43,026 nucleotides of DNA from Candidatus Liptonbacteria bacterium (GCA_016867315.1 VGJV01000007.1:1-43026), one strand, 5' to 3'; positions 19,083-35,498 are shown, counted from the stretch's first letter. The notes: generated from the sequence alone by a model not told the origin. Numbers and translations: made by a program.

Positions 19083-19760
19083 CTAAAGGCAGACTCTCAG
19101 ATTAGGGTCATGGTTTTGAGGATCTTCCCGTTCTATCCAAAAACCTTTTCTCCCATTGAATTTTCCGCATATTACCAGTTTTCCTTGGGGATCTCTTTCT
19201 CCCACGTGATACCAATTTCCGAGGAGAGAGGTTTTTCGATCTTCTCTTAATCCGATCGCACTTTCCGTTACCATTGCACTCCGCGCTCGCTTCACTACTC
19301 CTAACGCTTTAATCTTTTCTTCCTGCGCATCATGCGGCATGTCTTCCCCTTTCCCGGAAAGATCTATGAGATAATAACCCTCAGGGAAATATCGGTTTGC
19401 CCAAAAGTTTTCTGAAGGGTCAAGCCACCAGTCCTGCTCGAGATCGAAACAGGGAGATTTGAAGCGAAATTCCCCTGTCCGAGCGCGTTGGGCTCGAAGC
19501 GAAAAACCGAATAGCCATACAAGATACCACATATACTCCCGCGTGCGATTTTCTGTAGCGCAGTTTATGAGCGTGGCCCGGGTGTAGCGCAGCATGATCT
19601 TTTCTGGAGGAGGAGCCTCCATTCTCCACACTATCGCGGCTTGTTTTGCGGAGAGTACTCGCTCCGGTTTTAAAATTGATCGGGCAGATTCCACCAAGGG
19701 GCCTTGCCAGACACGTTTTGGACTAATAGCAGCTCGCAGGAGCTGTAACCATTGTTTCAT
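19083..19760 (-). CDS. Hypothetical protein
   Basis: ORF 19083..19805; ATG at 19760 preceded by AAAGGAG. No recognised family. Confidence 0.6.
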   Translation of the reverse strand: MKQWLQLLRAAISPKRVWQGPLVESARSILKPERVLSAKQAAIVWRMEAPPPEKIMLRYTRATLINCATENRTREYMWYLVWLFGFSLRAQRARTGEFRFKSPCFDLEQDWWLDPSENFWANRYFPEGYYLIDLSGKGEDMPHDAQEEKIKALGVVKRARSAMVTESAIGLREDRKTSLLGNWYHVGERDPQGKLVICGKFNGRKGFWIEREDPQNHDPNLRVCL

Positions 19761-19856
19761 ACACAGCTCCTTTTGTGTCCGAAGTCGCGGTCGGACGTTC
19801 CGCAATCCTTGTGAAATTTATAAGGATCTAATCACACAATAGCACGTCGGGAACTT

Positions 19857-21254
19857 CTATTTGGAAAGCGCCTCTAAAATAAGCTTTTTTAGAATTTCTG
19901 GATTTCCTCTTCCCTTCAGACGCCCCATCGCTTTTCCAATCAGGAATTGCAGGCTCTGGGCTTTACCTTTTTTGTAATCTGCCACCGCCTGGGGAGTTTC
20001 TTCTACTATCTCTCCAACTATTTTTTCCAATTCTCCTGTATCCGAGATGGCATATTGGCTTTCGTCTTTCAAAATCGTTTCGGGATCGGCATCCTTTTCG
20101 AGCATTTTAGCCAGCATATCTTTGGCCTGACGACTTGTGATCTTGGATTGATTTAAAAGGAATACGAGATGTGCCAAATGCTCCGGATTCAATTTCGAAT
20201 CTTTAAGCGGCTGCTCCCCCAACATTCCCCGGACATCAGAAAGCAAATAATTAGCGAGTAGCGAGTAGCGAGTAGCTGGTAGCTGCGCCTTGAGTTCACT
20301 CGCCGCCTCCTCAAAGTAGGAAGCGAACGCAGGCTCGGAAACAAGCAGCTCCACCTGTTTCGCCTCGAGATCATATTCTTTCGCAAACCGCGTTCGTTTT
20401 GCCTGCGGCAATTCGGGCAATTCCCTCGCCAAGAATTCCGGTTCGAAGATTTCGGTACTGAATGGAGGCAAATCCGGCTCGGGGAAATAACGATAATCAT
20501 GCGCTTCTTCTTTAGAACGCTGACTTACCGTTTTTTGATTCGCTTCGTCCCATCCGCGAGTTTCCTGGGAAACTTTTTTGCCCGCGCGAAGAAGCTCTTC
20601 TTGGCGCGCCAATTCGTAGGTCACGGCATCTTTCATTGCCCGAAAGGAGTTGATGTTTTTAAGTTCTACTTTGGTGCCCATATTTAAACTCACATTTGCT
20701 TCCAAACGCATGTGCCCCTTCTCCATATCCGCATCGGAGACTCCTAAATACCGCAGGATGAGCTGCAGTTCTTTTCCAAATTCGGCAGCTTGTTCCGCGC
20801 TCGTAATATCCGGCTCTGTTACGAGTTCCATGAGCGGTACACCGCCTCGATTGAAATCTACGAGTGAACTCTCCCCCGCATGCACGAGCGTCCCCGTATC
20901 TTCTTCAAGATGAATGCGGCGCAAGCGTACTCCCAAAAGATTTCCGCCAATCACGAGTGGCTGGTCATATTGAGAAATTTGATAACCCTTCGGTAAGTCC
21001 GGATAAAAATAGTTTTTGCGGTCGAATTTCGTGACCGGATTTATTTTCCCGCCCAACGCAAGACCTACTCGAATCACATGCTTGATCGCTTCCTTGTTGA
21101 TTGTGGGAAGCGCGCCGGGCTGCCCTAAACATACCGGGCACACGTTTTTATTAGCCTTCTTTTCATCCGCGTCGTTCAAGGAATCGCAGAACATTTTAGT
21201 CCGCGTCTTCAATTCCGCGTGAATCTCGAGCCCAATCGTAGGTTTATATTCCAT
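19857..21254 (-). CDS. gatB: Asp/Glu-tRNA amidotransferase subunit B
   Basis: YKPTIGLEIHAELKTRTKMFC, KNYFYPDLPKGYQISQYDQPL, VELKNINSFRAMKDAV. Confidence 0.98.
   Translation of the reverse strand: MEYKPTIGLEIHAELKTRTKMFCDSLNDADEKKANKNVCPVCLGQPGALPTINKEAIKHVIRVGLALGGKINPVTKFDRKNYFYPDLPKGYQISQYDQPLVIGGNLLGVRLRRIHLEEDTGTLVHAGESSLVDFNRGGVPLMELVTEPDITSAEQAAEFGKELQLILRYLGVSDADMEKGHMRLEANVSLNMGTKVELKNINSFRAMKDAVTYELARQEELLRAGKKVSQETRGWDEANQKTVSQRSKEEAHDYRYFPEPDLPPFSTEIFEPEFLARELPELPQAKRTRFAKEYDLEAKQVELLVSEPAFASYFEEAASELKAQLPATRYSLLANYLLSDVRGMLGEQPLKDSKLNPEHLAHLVFLLNQSKITSRQAKDMLAKMLEKDADPETILKDESQYAISDTGELEKIVGEIVEETPQAVADYKKGKAQSLQFLIGKAMGRLKGRGNPEILKKLILEALSK
20251..20285. repeat. 7-bp tandem repeat (agcgagt) inside gatB
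   Basis: ttagcgagtagcgagtagcgagtagctggtagctg within the gatB frame. Confidence 0.75.
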
Positions 21255-21275
21255 TGGATTTCCTCTACTTTACCT

Positions 21276-21851
21276 TCAAATGTTCAAAAACTGAAGGAAT
21301 TGCTGAATTTTGCTTTTTTTGATCTTATTTTCTTTCGCATAGTCCACAAGAATCGCGAGCTGGCGCTCGGCCATCGTATGCGCGAGCTTTAGTTTTCGCG
21401 GATGCAAAATGTTTGGAGAAACTTGCCGGATCTCATAATAGAAAGCTACCAGGTCTACAATTTTTAAATCTATTTCCATATCCTCTTCCTCTTTCATATT
21501 CAGTGCCGTCACAATATTTTTTTGAATCTCCTTGAGACGGGCTTTGGAAGTTTTGGTTTTGAACATAGGAAGGATATCTCCGGTCACGGCTTCATGGAGA
21601 TCATGCAGCAGGGCTCGGGCAGCGAGCTTATTCGTCTTCGCCTCATCGAACTTATTAAACTTCGCCCAGTAGAGCGCGATAAAGGCCGAGGCCACTGAAT
21701 GCATGCCTACATTCCAGTTGCCGCCAAACCCGCTCACACCAAAAGCCCGCGGGATATTAAAGATATTCATGAGCAGATCCAAATTCGGATTATGCTCTAC
21801 TTCTTCCAAGATTCCCTGCGGCGTAAATATGTCTTCGGAACGATATTTCAT
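21276..21851 (-). CDS. HD-domain phosphohydrolase (YfbR-like)
   Basis: NVGMHSVASAFIALY...ALLHDLHEAVTGDI HD motif arrangement. Confidence 0.75.
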   Translation of the reverse strand: MKYRSEDIFTPQGILEEVEHNPNLDLLMNIFNIPRAFGVSGFGGNWNVGMHSVASAFIALYWAKFNKFDEAKTNKLAARALLHDLHEAVTGDILPMFKTKTSKARLKEIQKNIVTALNMKEEEDMEIDLKIVDLVAFYYEIRQVSPNILHPRKLKLAHTMAERQLAILVDYAKENKIKKSKIQQFLQFLNI

Positions 21852-21856
21852 GGCAA

Positions 21857-21889
21857 AATTTCTAATTCCTAATTACTAATTTCTAACTA
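21857..21889. repeat. TTTCTAA-type repeat between the HD gene and tmk
   Basis: aatttctaattcctaattactaatttctaacta. Confidence 0.7.
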
Positions 21890-22570
21890 AATCCCCAGTT
21901 CACCACTCACCATTTTCCAAACCTTTTCATGGATTGCTTCTATAGGAAGCAGCTTACCATTTTCTACACACTTTATGAGGCGGAAATCCGCCGGGAAAAG
22001 CTTTACTATCTCCAGATACACTTCCTCTGCGCGCTTCAAATGTGCCAGGTCGGCTTCATGAATGTCGTGCGTTTTGCCGTGCAAATACGCCCGCTCGGTT
22101 TTTTTACCCACAAGCTCTTGGGCTACTTCGGCGGGGACGTGAAGTACGATGCTCACATCCGGCTTCGGAATTTTGAGCATTTCATACTCCACCTCATAGT
22201 CCCATTCGAAAAACTTTTTCCTTTCTTCAGAGGTTTGGAATTTCCCGCCTTGATGCGCGAGATTCGAACCTACATAACGGTTCGAAACTGCAATGCTCCC
22301 CTCTTCCAGGGCCGCGCGCAGCGCAAAGGAAGCTTCATATCGATCGAGTGCATAAAAAAGCGAGGCGCGATAAGGGCCTACCGCTTCCGCAGTACCGAAT
22401 TTGCCGTTTAAATAGCTTTCCGCGAAAAACGCAGAGGGCTTTCCGTATTGAGGGAAATCGAAGCGGGCTACTTTTTGGCCCGACTGCTCCAGCCGCTCTG
22501 TGAGTCGTTTGAACTGCTCGGTTTTTCCGCTACCGTCCGTGCCTTCGATTACAATAAACTTTCCCGGCAT
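21887..22570 (-). CDS. tmk: Thymidylate kinase
   Basis: FIVIEGTDGSGKTEQFKRLTERL P-loop, DRYEASFALRAAL, SNRYVGSNLAHQ. Start at internal Met (22570). Confidence 0.88.
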   Translation of the reverse strand: MPGKFIVIEGTDGSGKTEQFKRLTERLEQSGQKVARFDFPQYGKPSAFFAESYLNGKFGTAEAVGPYRASLFYALDRYEASFALRAALEEGSIAVSNRYVGSNLAHQGGKFQTSEERKKFFEWDYEVEYEMLKIPKPDVSIVLHVPAEVAQELVGKKTERAYLHGKTHDIHEADLAHLKRAEEVYLEIVKLFPADFRLIKCVENGKLLPIEAIHEKVWKMVSGELGI

Positions 22571-22605
22571 GATGGAGAAATTATAGCGTGAAGAGTCACA
22601 ACTCA

Positions 22606-22626
22606 AAACCGCCTTTCGGGCGGTTT
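22606..22626 (-). terminator. Intrinsic terminator-like hairpin downstream of the 22632..23894 gene
   Basis: aaaccgcc-tttcg-ggcggttt stem; minus-strand T tract. Confidence 0.65.
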
Positions 22627-22631
22627 ATAGT

Positions 22632-23894
22632 TTAGTATAGAAGTTTCAAATCAGTTCCCACTTCATATATATTCGGATTATCGCCGAGATCAGTCGAAAC
22701 AACGTCCCTAGCGCCTCCCTTATTGAATCTCTCGTCCTCCATCCGCGCGTTCAGCTCAAAAGTTTGGCTCTGAGGATCACATGCGTAGCTATAATAGTAT
22801 CCGCTCGAATTTTTCATCTTTATCATTTGCAGAGGATCGAGCGGAAGTTCTGAAAGTGGCGAACCTCCCCGTATTGCGGTGAAGTTTATCGGGAGCCAGC
22901 CGGTTCCATCTATTGCGGTACTCCCCTCGAGAGAGCTGAAGATTTTTCCCTTCTCGGGACACAGTGAAGGATTGCTCACATCGGCGAGGTACAGAGTGAT
23001 TAGGGATTTTAAGGTAGTTATATTGTTTACTCGCGTGCTATCGCGCGCCATTCCAAGTAGTTGAGAGGGGTTACTGGCACGTACGAAGAGTATAAGAATA
23101 ATGCCAACAACTCCGAGGATTCCCAAAATACCTAACGCACTAAATTTTTTTCTTGCTTTAGTATCAGGAGTTACTGCTCCTTTTAAAGCTCTAAGGTGCT
23201 GGTATACCAAGAACATATAGGCAGCCCAGATTGGAGTAATTACTATAGCCTTCAAAAATCCCACAACTCCTCCGGTAATCACCAGTGGAGTTTTAGATAG
23301 CGCCGTGAATACCACGGCGGAGGATGCGAGCACAAATCCGATAATCCATGTCAGTGCCGCAATAAAGAAAATGCGCCATGCTACTTGCCCCCAGTAACCT
23401 TTTACATACTCTCTGCTTTTAAGCAGCGCTTCCATACCTCGCGCATCTTCTGTTACAAATGCAAAAAGCGAAAGACTAAGCGAGACTCCGAGAATAATTC
23501 CTGGAACCACTAGCAACACAAGTCCTCCCATGATCGTCAAAGAAAGCACGATGGCAATGCCCAAGAAAGGAAAAATGTGGGCTAGTCCCTTCTGAAGAGT
23601 TCTTCCAAGATTGATATTGGAATCACTGACTCCGTAAAACAAAGCAAGTTCAACCCAAAGGGTAAGAAAAAGCAGAAGCAGTCCATAGACTAATGGGGAA
23701 AGTGAACCAGGGACAGGAGCGTACTTACTGCCGATCGGAACTCCTATTTACACAAGGAACAAAAGAAGACCAATGGGGAACAGAACCCCCCAACGGATTT
23801 TGTAGAGTGATATGGCTTCTCCCAATAGAGCCCCTGCCGATGGCAAAGCAGGTGTTGGATTCATCGGAATCGGAACTGATCCTTGATTCTCCAT
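22632..23894 (-). pseudogene. Multi-TM membrane protein with pseudopilin-like C-terminus, interrupted by an in-frame TAA
   Basis: The same frame extends upstream of the listed ORF (TTG 23642) to an ATG at 23894 (MENQGSVPIPMNPTPALPSAGALLGEAISLYKIRWGVLFPIGLLLFLV*IGVPIGSKYAPVPGSLSPLVYGLLLLFLTLWVELALFYGVSD...); only stop is TAA at 23748..23750. Confidence 0.6.
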
Positions 23895-23899
23895 TACTT

Positions 23900-24325
23900 C
23901 TATTCTACCACCTCAATGCCCATCGAGCGAGCGGTACCACGGATGATTTTCTCCGCAGCGTCCAGATCGCGGGCATTCAAGTCCGGCATTTTCTTTTCGG
24001 CGATTTCGCGTACCTGTGCTTTCGTGACCTTCCCCACTTTCGCCTTCAGGGGATCTGCCGCGCCCTTCTCTACCTTCGCGGCTTTCTTCAAGAGCGCCGA
24101 GGCTGGAGGAGTTTTCAAAATAAAAGTGAAACTCCGGTCTTCGTAGATCGTGATTTCCGCAGGCACTACGTCTCCCATCATTTCTTTCGTTTTGTCGTTG
24201 AACTGTTTGCAGAATTCCGCGATGTTAATGCCATGCGGACCGAGGGCCGTTCCCACTGGAGGCGCAGGATTTGCTTTGCCAGCGTCGAGCTGTAACTTCA
24301 AAGTTGTTTTGATTTTCTTAGCCAT
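23900..24325 (-). CDS. rplK: Ribosomal protein uL11
   Basis: [36 protein letters not shown]. Confidence 0.98.
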   Translation of the reverse strand: MAKKIKTTLKLQLDAGKANPAPPVGTALGPHGINIAEFCKQFNDKTKEMMGDVVPAEITIYEDRSFTFILKTPPASALLKKAAKVEKGAADPLKAKVGKVTKAQVREIAEKKMPDLNARDLDAAEKIIRGTARSMGIEVVE

Positions 24326-24338
24326 GTTGGGGCAGAAG

Positions 24339-24425
24339 GTAGAATCTAGAAATTAGAAAATAGAATAGCATACGAATTTTAATCTGTCCACTACTACTTT
24401 CTACTCTCTATTTTCTACTTTCTAA
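24339..24425. repeat. Inverted blocks of (T)TCTA-type repeat between rplK and ssb
   Basis: gtagaatctagaaattagaaaatagaatag ... tactttctactctctattttctactttcta. Confidence 0.65.
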
Positions 24426-24895
24426 AACGGTAGATCTTCTTTTTTTATACCTCCTTCGGGTTCATCGAGGTTAATGGAAGGAATCTCTTCCGTGGGAGCG
24501 GGCTCCGGTTCAGTCTGGGGCGTGCCTGCGGGCCTTCCGCCTCCCATAGGAGAGTCCCCTCCGCCCATTCCGCGAGGGCCGAGCTGGAGACGCTCTAAAA
24601 TGATTTCCGTGGATTTGCGCGTTTGACCCTGCTTGTCCTGCCAGGAACGCGTTTGAAGTCTTCCTTCTACAAACGCAATGCTCCCCTTCTTCAAATATTG
24701 ACTGGCAATCTCCGCACTTCGCCCCCACGCGACGATATTATGAAATTCGGTTTCGTTCTGTTTTCCTCCGGCCTTATCGGTCCACATTCGGTTCGTCGCA
24801 ATACTAAAACTTGTGACAGAAGCTCCTCCTGGAGTAGTCCGGAGCTGAGGATCGGCCGTGAGACGACCAATGAGGAACACTTTATTCAAATTCAT
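24422..24895 (-). CDS. ssb: Single-stranded DNA-binding protein
   Basis: MNLNKVFLIGRLTADPQLRTTPGGASVTSFSIATNR..., acidic C-terminal EDLPF tip. Confidence 0.97.
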   Translation of the reverse strand: MNLNKVFLIGRLTADPQLRTTPGGASVTSFSIATNRMWTDKAGGKQNETEFHNIVAWGRSAEIASQYLKKGSIAFVEGRLQTRSWQDKQGQTRKSTEIILERLQLGPRGMGGGDSPMGGGRPAGTPQTEPEPAPTEEIPSINLDEPEGGIKKEDLPF

Positions 24896-24934
24896 GGGTG
24901 TTTTTACTATACTCCACCCCTTAGGCGCTCACAA

Positions 24935-25354
24935 CTATTGAAGGATCTCTTCGATCTTCTTCTCTAATGCTTCGTTCGTGAGCGAGCCTCCGGGAGCAGC
25001 TTCGGTACGAGGCGCAGAACGAGATCCGCGCTTTGGCTTTTCTCCCCCTTCCGGGGCGCCTTCGGCTTTTTCGCCATACAGTCGAATTACGAGAAAGCGC
25101 AGAATTTGCTGCCAGATCTCAAAATCTTTTTCGAGACGCACAATTGCCTCCGGCATTGCCTCCAGCCGGAGAAAGCCAAAATATCCCGAGGTGACTTTTT
25201 TGATTGGATAAGCTAACGAGAGCTTTTTTACTAAACCGGGATTCGTCACCCTGCCATACTGCGCCGCACGCGTGGCAACGTCTTTAACTTCGGCCTCCTC
25301 ACGAACGAGAAAGGCGAGTTCGTATTCCCTTAATTCTTGGTCTTGTTCCTGCAT
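24935..25354 (-). CDS. rpsF: Ribosomal protein bS6
   Basis: YELAFLVREEAEVKDVATRAAQYG.., KKLSLAYPIKKVTSGYFGFLRLEAMPEAIVRLEKDF; adjacent to ssb. Confidence 0.85.
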   Translation of the reverse strand: MQEQDQELREYELAFLVREEAEVKDVATRAAQYGRVTNPGLVKKLSLAYPIKKVTSGYFGFLRLEAMPEAIVRLEKDFEIWQQILRFLVIRLYGEKAEGAPEGGEKPKRGSRSAPRTEAAPGGSLTNEALEKKIEEILQ

Positions 25355-25395
25355 TGTTGTCCAGAAAGGTTACTTGAATATCGTAGGCGCGTCAA

Positions 25396-32226
<6,831 letters not shown>

Positions 32227-32540
32227 TTTTGTATTATCTTTCGTTCGCGTTGCGTGTAGATTGCTCCGCATACGCAAGGCGCAACGAGTAGGTTAGTACT
32301 TTGTACAGCTGCGAGGAGCAACGCCGCGGCCGGAGCAATCAGCCGCAACCGCAGGATATGGCTCTTTTATATTATCTCTGCGGCACTCCTCCTTGCGGTA
32401 TCGACATACCGCTGCGTCGTCGTTTCTTGATTTAAAAATAAAAGAGCTCATATCGCGGACGGAAATAATACGAAAATGAGTTCTGCTAAACATATAAAAT
32501 TAATTAATATTTAAATTAAAACGATATGTAACGCGCATAA

Positions 32541-32573
32541 AGGAAGCCTACCCCCGCAAGGGGTTTCTTCCTA
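32541..32573 (-). terminator. Hairpin terminator downstream of mltG
   Basis: aggaagcctacccccgcaaggggtttcttcct stem-loop overlapping the stop region of the mltG ORF. Confidence 0.5.
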
Positions 32574-33560
32574 TCGTTTCACCTTTAGGTATTTAACCCG
32601 ATTTTGCTCTTGCTCGTCAAGGGTTTCACTAAAAATAGTTTTTCCCGTCTTCGGATCGCTCAGGTAGTACCAATATCGCGATGGATAAGGAGCAAGAACT
32701 GCCGAAATCGCACGTATTCCGGGGCTTCCGATGGGCTGAGGAGGAAGTCCCACGCGCAGGTACGTATTGTAGGGGGAAGGGACTGTGAAGTCAAGCGGCG
32801 AAAGCGGGTAACATTCCGTGGGAGTTCCCGCCTTCATTTTTTTGATATAGCAGATAGTCGCATCCACTTGAAGCGGCATTCCCGCCTCAAGTCGCTTTTT
32901 AAGCACTCCCGCTACCACCCGCTGATCTTCATATTCAGGCACTTCTTTTTCTAGCAAGGAAGCGAGAATGAGATTCTCCGCGAAGCGCCGGGGGTCTTTA
33001 TCAAGAAGAGGCCGCGCCTTGAGATTGAAGTTTTCGAGTAATCTATCCACCACTTCTTCTATCGAAGATCCCAGAAAAAAATTATATGTATCTGGAAAAA
33101 GGTAGCCCTCAATGCGCCGCGACGCGGCGTACGCGAGAAGCTCTCCTTCCCCCGCTACTCCGCTCGCTGCAAGGGCCCGATCGACTTCATATATAGAACT
33201 CCCTTCCGGAATTACTACCTGCACTTCCCGAAGCGCCCCTTCCGCGAGCGTTTTTAAAATACTCGGCGCGCTCATCGAAGGAGTCAGTTCGTAGAGACCT
33301 GGCTTCAGAAGAGGCGCAGCACCTCGCAGAAGCCCATACACCTTAAGAACCAGCGAAGAGCGGATAAGTCCTTCGTCTCGCAACTGATCTACTATTTCTC
33401 TGAAACCTGCGCCTCGTTCCACTTTAAAAGTGCGTACGGGCACTTCTCCCCACGACAAGGGCATCAATCCCCAAACAAAAATAAGCGCCGCGAACGCTCC
33501 GGCGGCGACTAATCCCCCCTGCACTCGCTTGTCTTTCAAATACACCATCTCTAATCTCAT
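32571..33560 (-). CDS. mltG: Endolytic murein transglycosylase (MltG/YceG-like)
   Basis: IEGYLFPDTYNF, ILASLLEKEVPEYEDQRVVAGVLKKRLEAGMPLQVDATICY, PSPYNTYLRVGLPPQPIGSPGIRAI. Confidence 0.95.
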   Translation of the reverse strand: MRLEMVYLKDKRVQGGLVAAGAFAALIFVWGLMPLSWGEVPVRTFKVERGAGFREIVDQLRDEGLIRSSLVLKVYGLLRGAAPLLKPGLYELTPSMSAPSILKTLAEGALREVQVVIPEGSSIYEVDRALAASGVAGEGELLAYAASRRIEGYLFPDTYNFFLGSSIEEVVDRLLENFNLKARPLLDKDPRRFAENLILASLLEKEVPEYEDQRVVAGVLKKRLEAGMPLQVDATICYIKKMKAGTPTECYPLSPLDFTVPSPYNTYLRVGLPPQPIGSPGIRAISAVLAPYPSRYWYYLSDPKTGKTIFSETLDEQEQNRVKYLKVKR

Positions 33561-33678
33561 CCCTCACTTAAAAAGGAGCGTTTATGCGCTCTTATTTTTA
33601 TAAATAACATTGAGACCTTTATAAATCTTGCTAATCTGTATCATCATTCATTCCAAAACTCCTTCTTAAGTGAGGGAC

Positions 33679-34737
33679 TCATGAACGCATTCGTATCGAG
33701 TTTACAATAGCAATCAACACGAAATTCGCAACTAAACTCGATCCCCCATAACTTACAAAAGGAAACGTGAGCCCCACCACGGGCATTATCCCCAACGTCG
33801 AGCCCACATTTACGAGAAATTGCATGGCGAACATTGAGGCCACCCCAATACAGACGAACGTTTCGAAGTTTCTGTCCGCCACAAGGCCGACTCGAATAAT
33901 CCAAAGTTCAAGAAATACGAACGCGGCGAGCAAGAGTAGGCCTCCCGCTATCCCCCACTCTTCTATAAAGGCGGCGAGCACAAAGTCGCTTGCGGGCTCC
34001 GTAAGAAATCCCAACTGAGTTTGCGTTCCCTGTCCATATCCCTTTCCCCAAAAACCAGCGGAACCAATCGCAATCTTCGATTGATTCACGCTATAGTTCA
34101 ATCCCAGCACATTTCGCTCCGGGTAAAAAACATTTGTGATACGCTCCCGCTGATAATCTTTCAAAACGTTCGACCAGCCATATACGCCCACCACTAAAAA
34201 TATGAGCAGGGCGAGGAGTATCCGGCGCAACGGAAGCCCGGCGAAAAGAAGAAAGCCGAACCAGATTGTCGCAAGAATAAATCCCGATCCCAAATCGGGC
34301 TGCATCGCGACAAGGCCCGCGGGAATTGCGAAGAGCACAAAAGAGATTGCGATCGTACTCCACCGCGCGACTCCTACGTGCCGCCTACTGAAATAGCTTG
34401 CGAAAAGAAGAATCAAGGCAATCTTCATAAGTTCCACGGGCTGGAAGTTTACCGGACCTAAAACCAGCCAGCTTCGAGTTTGACGCACCACCGGACCGAA
34501 GAACGTCACATATACAAGGAGCAATACCCCTATTCCGTAGAGCGAGGGAATTACCCAGCGATAGTTAAAAACCGCTCGCCAATCAAAGAAGAGAAAGAAG
34601 GCAAAAATTACCGTGCCAATTCCCAACCAGGTAAGTTGCAGTAGGGCCAACTGCGAAGAGATGCTTGAGATGGCTAAAAAACCTCCGAGAAGGAGGAGGC
34701 CCAAGGGCACAAATAACCCCAAATCCAGAATTTTCAT
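33679..34737 (-). CDS. rodA: SEDS-family protein RodA/FtsW
   Basis: Multi-TM; FQPVELMKIALILLFASYF, QPDLGSGFI, GLTFPFVSYGGSSLVANFVLIAIV. Confidence 0.93.
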   Translation of the reverse strand: MKILDLGLFVPLGLLLLGGFLAISSISSQLALLQLTWLGIGTVIFAFFLFFDWRAVFNYRWVIPSLYGIGVLLLVYVTFFGPVVRQTRSWLVLGPVNFQPVELMKIALILLFASYFSRRHVGVARWSTIAISFVLFAIPAGLVAMQPDLGSGFILATIWFGFLLFAGLPLRRILLALLIFLVVGVYGWSNVLKDYQRERITNVFYPERNVLGLNYSVNQSKIAIGSAGFWGKGYGQGTQTQLGFLTEPASDFVLAAFIEEWGIAGGLLLLAAFVFLELWIIRVGLVADRNFETFVCIGVASMFAMQFLVNVGSTLGIMPVVGLTFPFVSYGGSSLVANFVLIAIVNSIRMRS

Positions 34738-34748
34738 GGCTTACCTGC

Positions 34749-35498
34749 CTACTCGCGAAACGCGTGCAATTCCACGAGCGTCTTACTTACATCTACATCC
34801 GGGATGTCCGGGTGGTACACGCTAAACGCACGATATACCGAGGGCGCCACCTCCGCAATCTCCGTCTTCGAAACGCCTACAATTTCTCCGAATTGACCTA
34901 GGAAAATAGACACCACTTCTACCGCTTTAAACGCCTTCGCATCGTCATTTAGCAATTCCCCTTCTACCAGGAGCTTCCCTTCTTCTCTTTTTGTCGAAGC
35001 GTTTTGCACGCGGAGCATCGGACGCTTCCAAGCTTCCGCTGGAAGCCATTGAGGATTTTGGAATTCGATCTTTGCTCCCGTAATATTTCCCACTGCCAGA
35101 TTTGGAAACGCGAGGGTTTTTATCTCTCCGCCATAAATGTAGGAGTTGCCTTGGAATTGTTTGGTGGAAGAACCATCTTCGAGCGTGAGCACATACCCAA
35201 AGTTCCACGCCGCGAAATCGGGATTCGCGTTCACCACTTCCGCGAAGAGCGTGGTGCGCTCCGCATCGATCGGAATTTGTTTCAATCCATTTAGAGCCTC
35301 GATGGGTTTCAAGGTGGGAGGAATGCACACTTCGGCGCACGCACCTCCGCAATCAATCCCCTGCTCTTTTCCATTTTGGATGCCGTCGAAACACGTCGGG
35401 GCAGGTTTTAAAAATCCAAAATACATTCCTACCGGAATGCCGATAAAGATTACGAGGTAGAGAAGACCGTAGAGGAGTTGTTTGGAGAGACGACGCAT
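34749..35498 (-). CDS. Membrane-anchored protein with C-DGIQNGKEQGIDCGGAC-C motif
   Basis: N-terminal TM, Cys-rich motif CFDGIQNGKEQGIDCGGACAEVC, beta-rich C-terminal region; ATG chosen at 35498. Confidence 0.7.
   Translation of the reverse strand: MRRLSKQLLYGLLYLVIFIGIPVGMYFGFLKPAPTCFDGIQNGKEQGIDCGGACAEVCIPPTLKPIEALNGLKQIPIDAERTTLFAEVVNANPDFAAWNFGYVLTLEDGSSTKQFQGNSYIYGGEIKTLAFPNLAVGNITGAKIEFQNPQWLPAEAWKRPMLRVQNASTKREEGKLLVEGELLNDDAKAFKAVEVVSIFLGQFGEIVGVSKTEIAEVAPSVYRAFSVYHPDIPDVDVSKTLVELHAFRE

Noticed and set aside
20251-20285. Short regular repeat as a CRISPR array
   Set aside because: 7-bp period with no spacers, inside gatB; no cas genes in the window.
32293-32493. 66-aa minus-strand ORF upstream of rpoBC
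   Set aside because: Non-protein-like composition and coincides with the structured leader.
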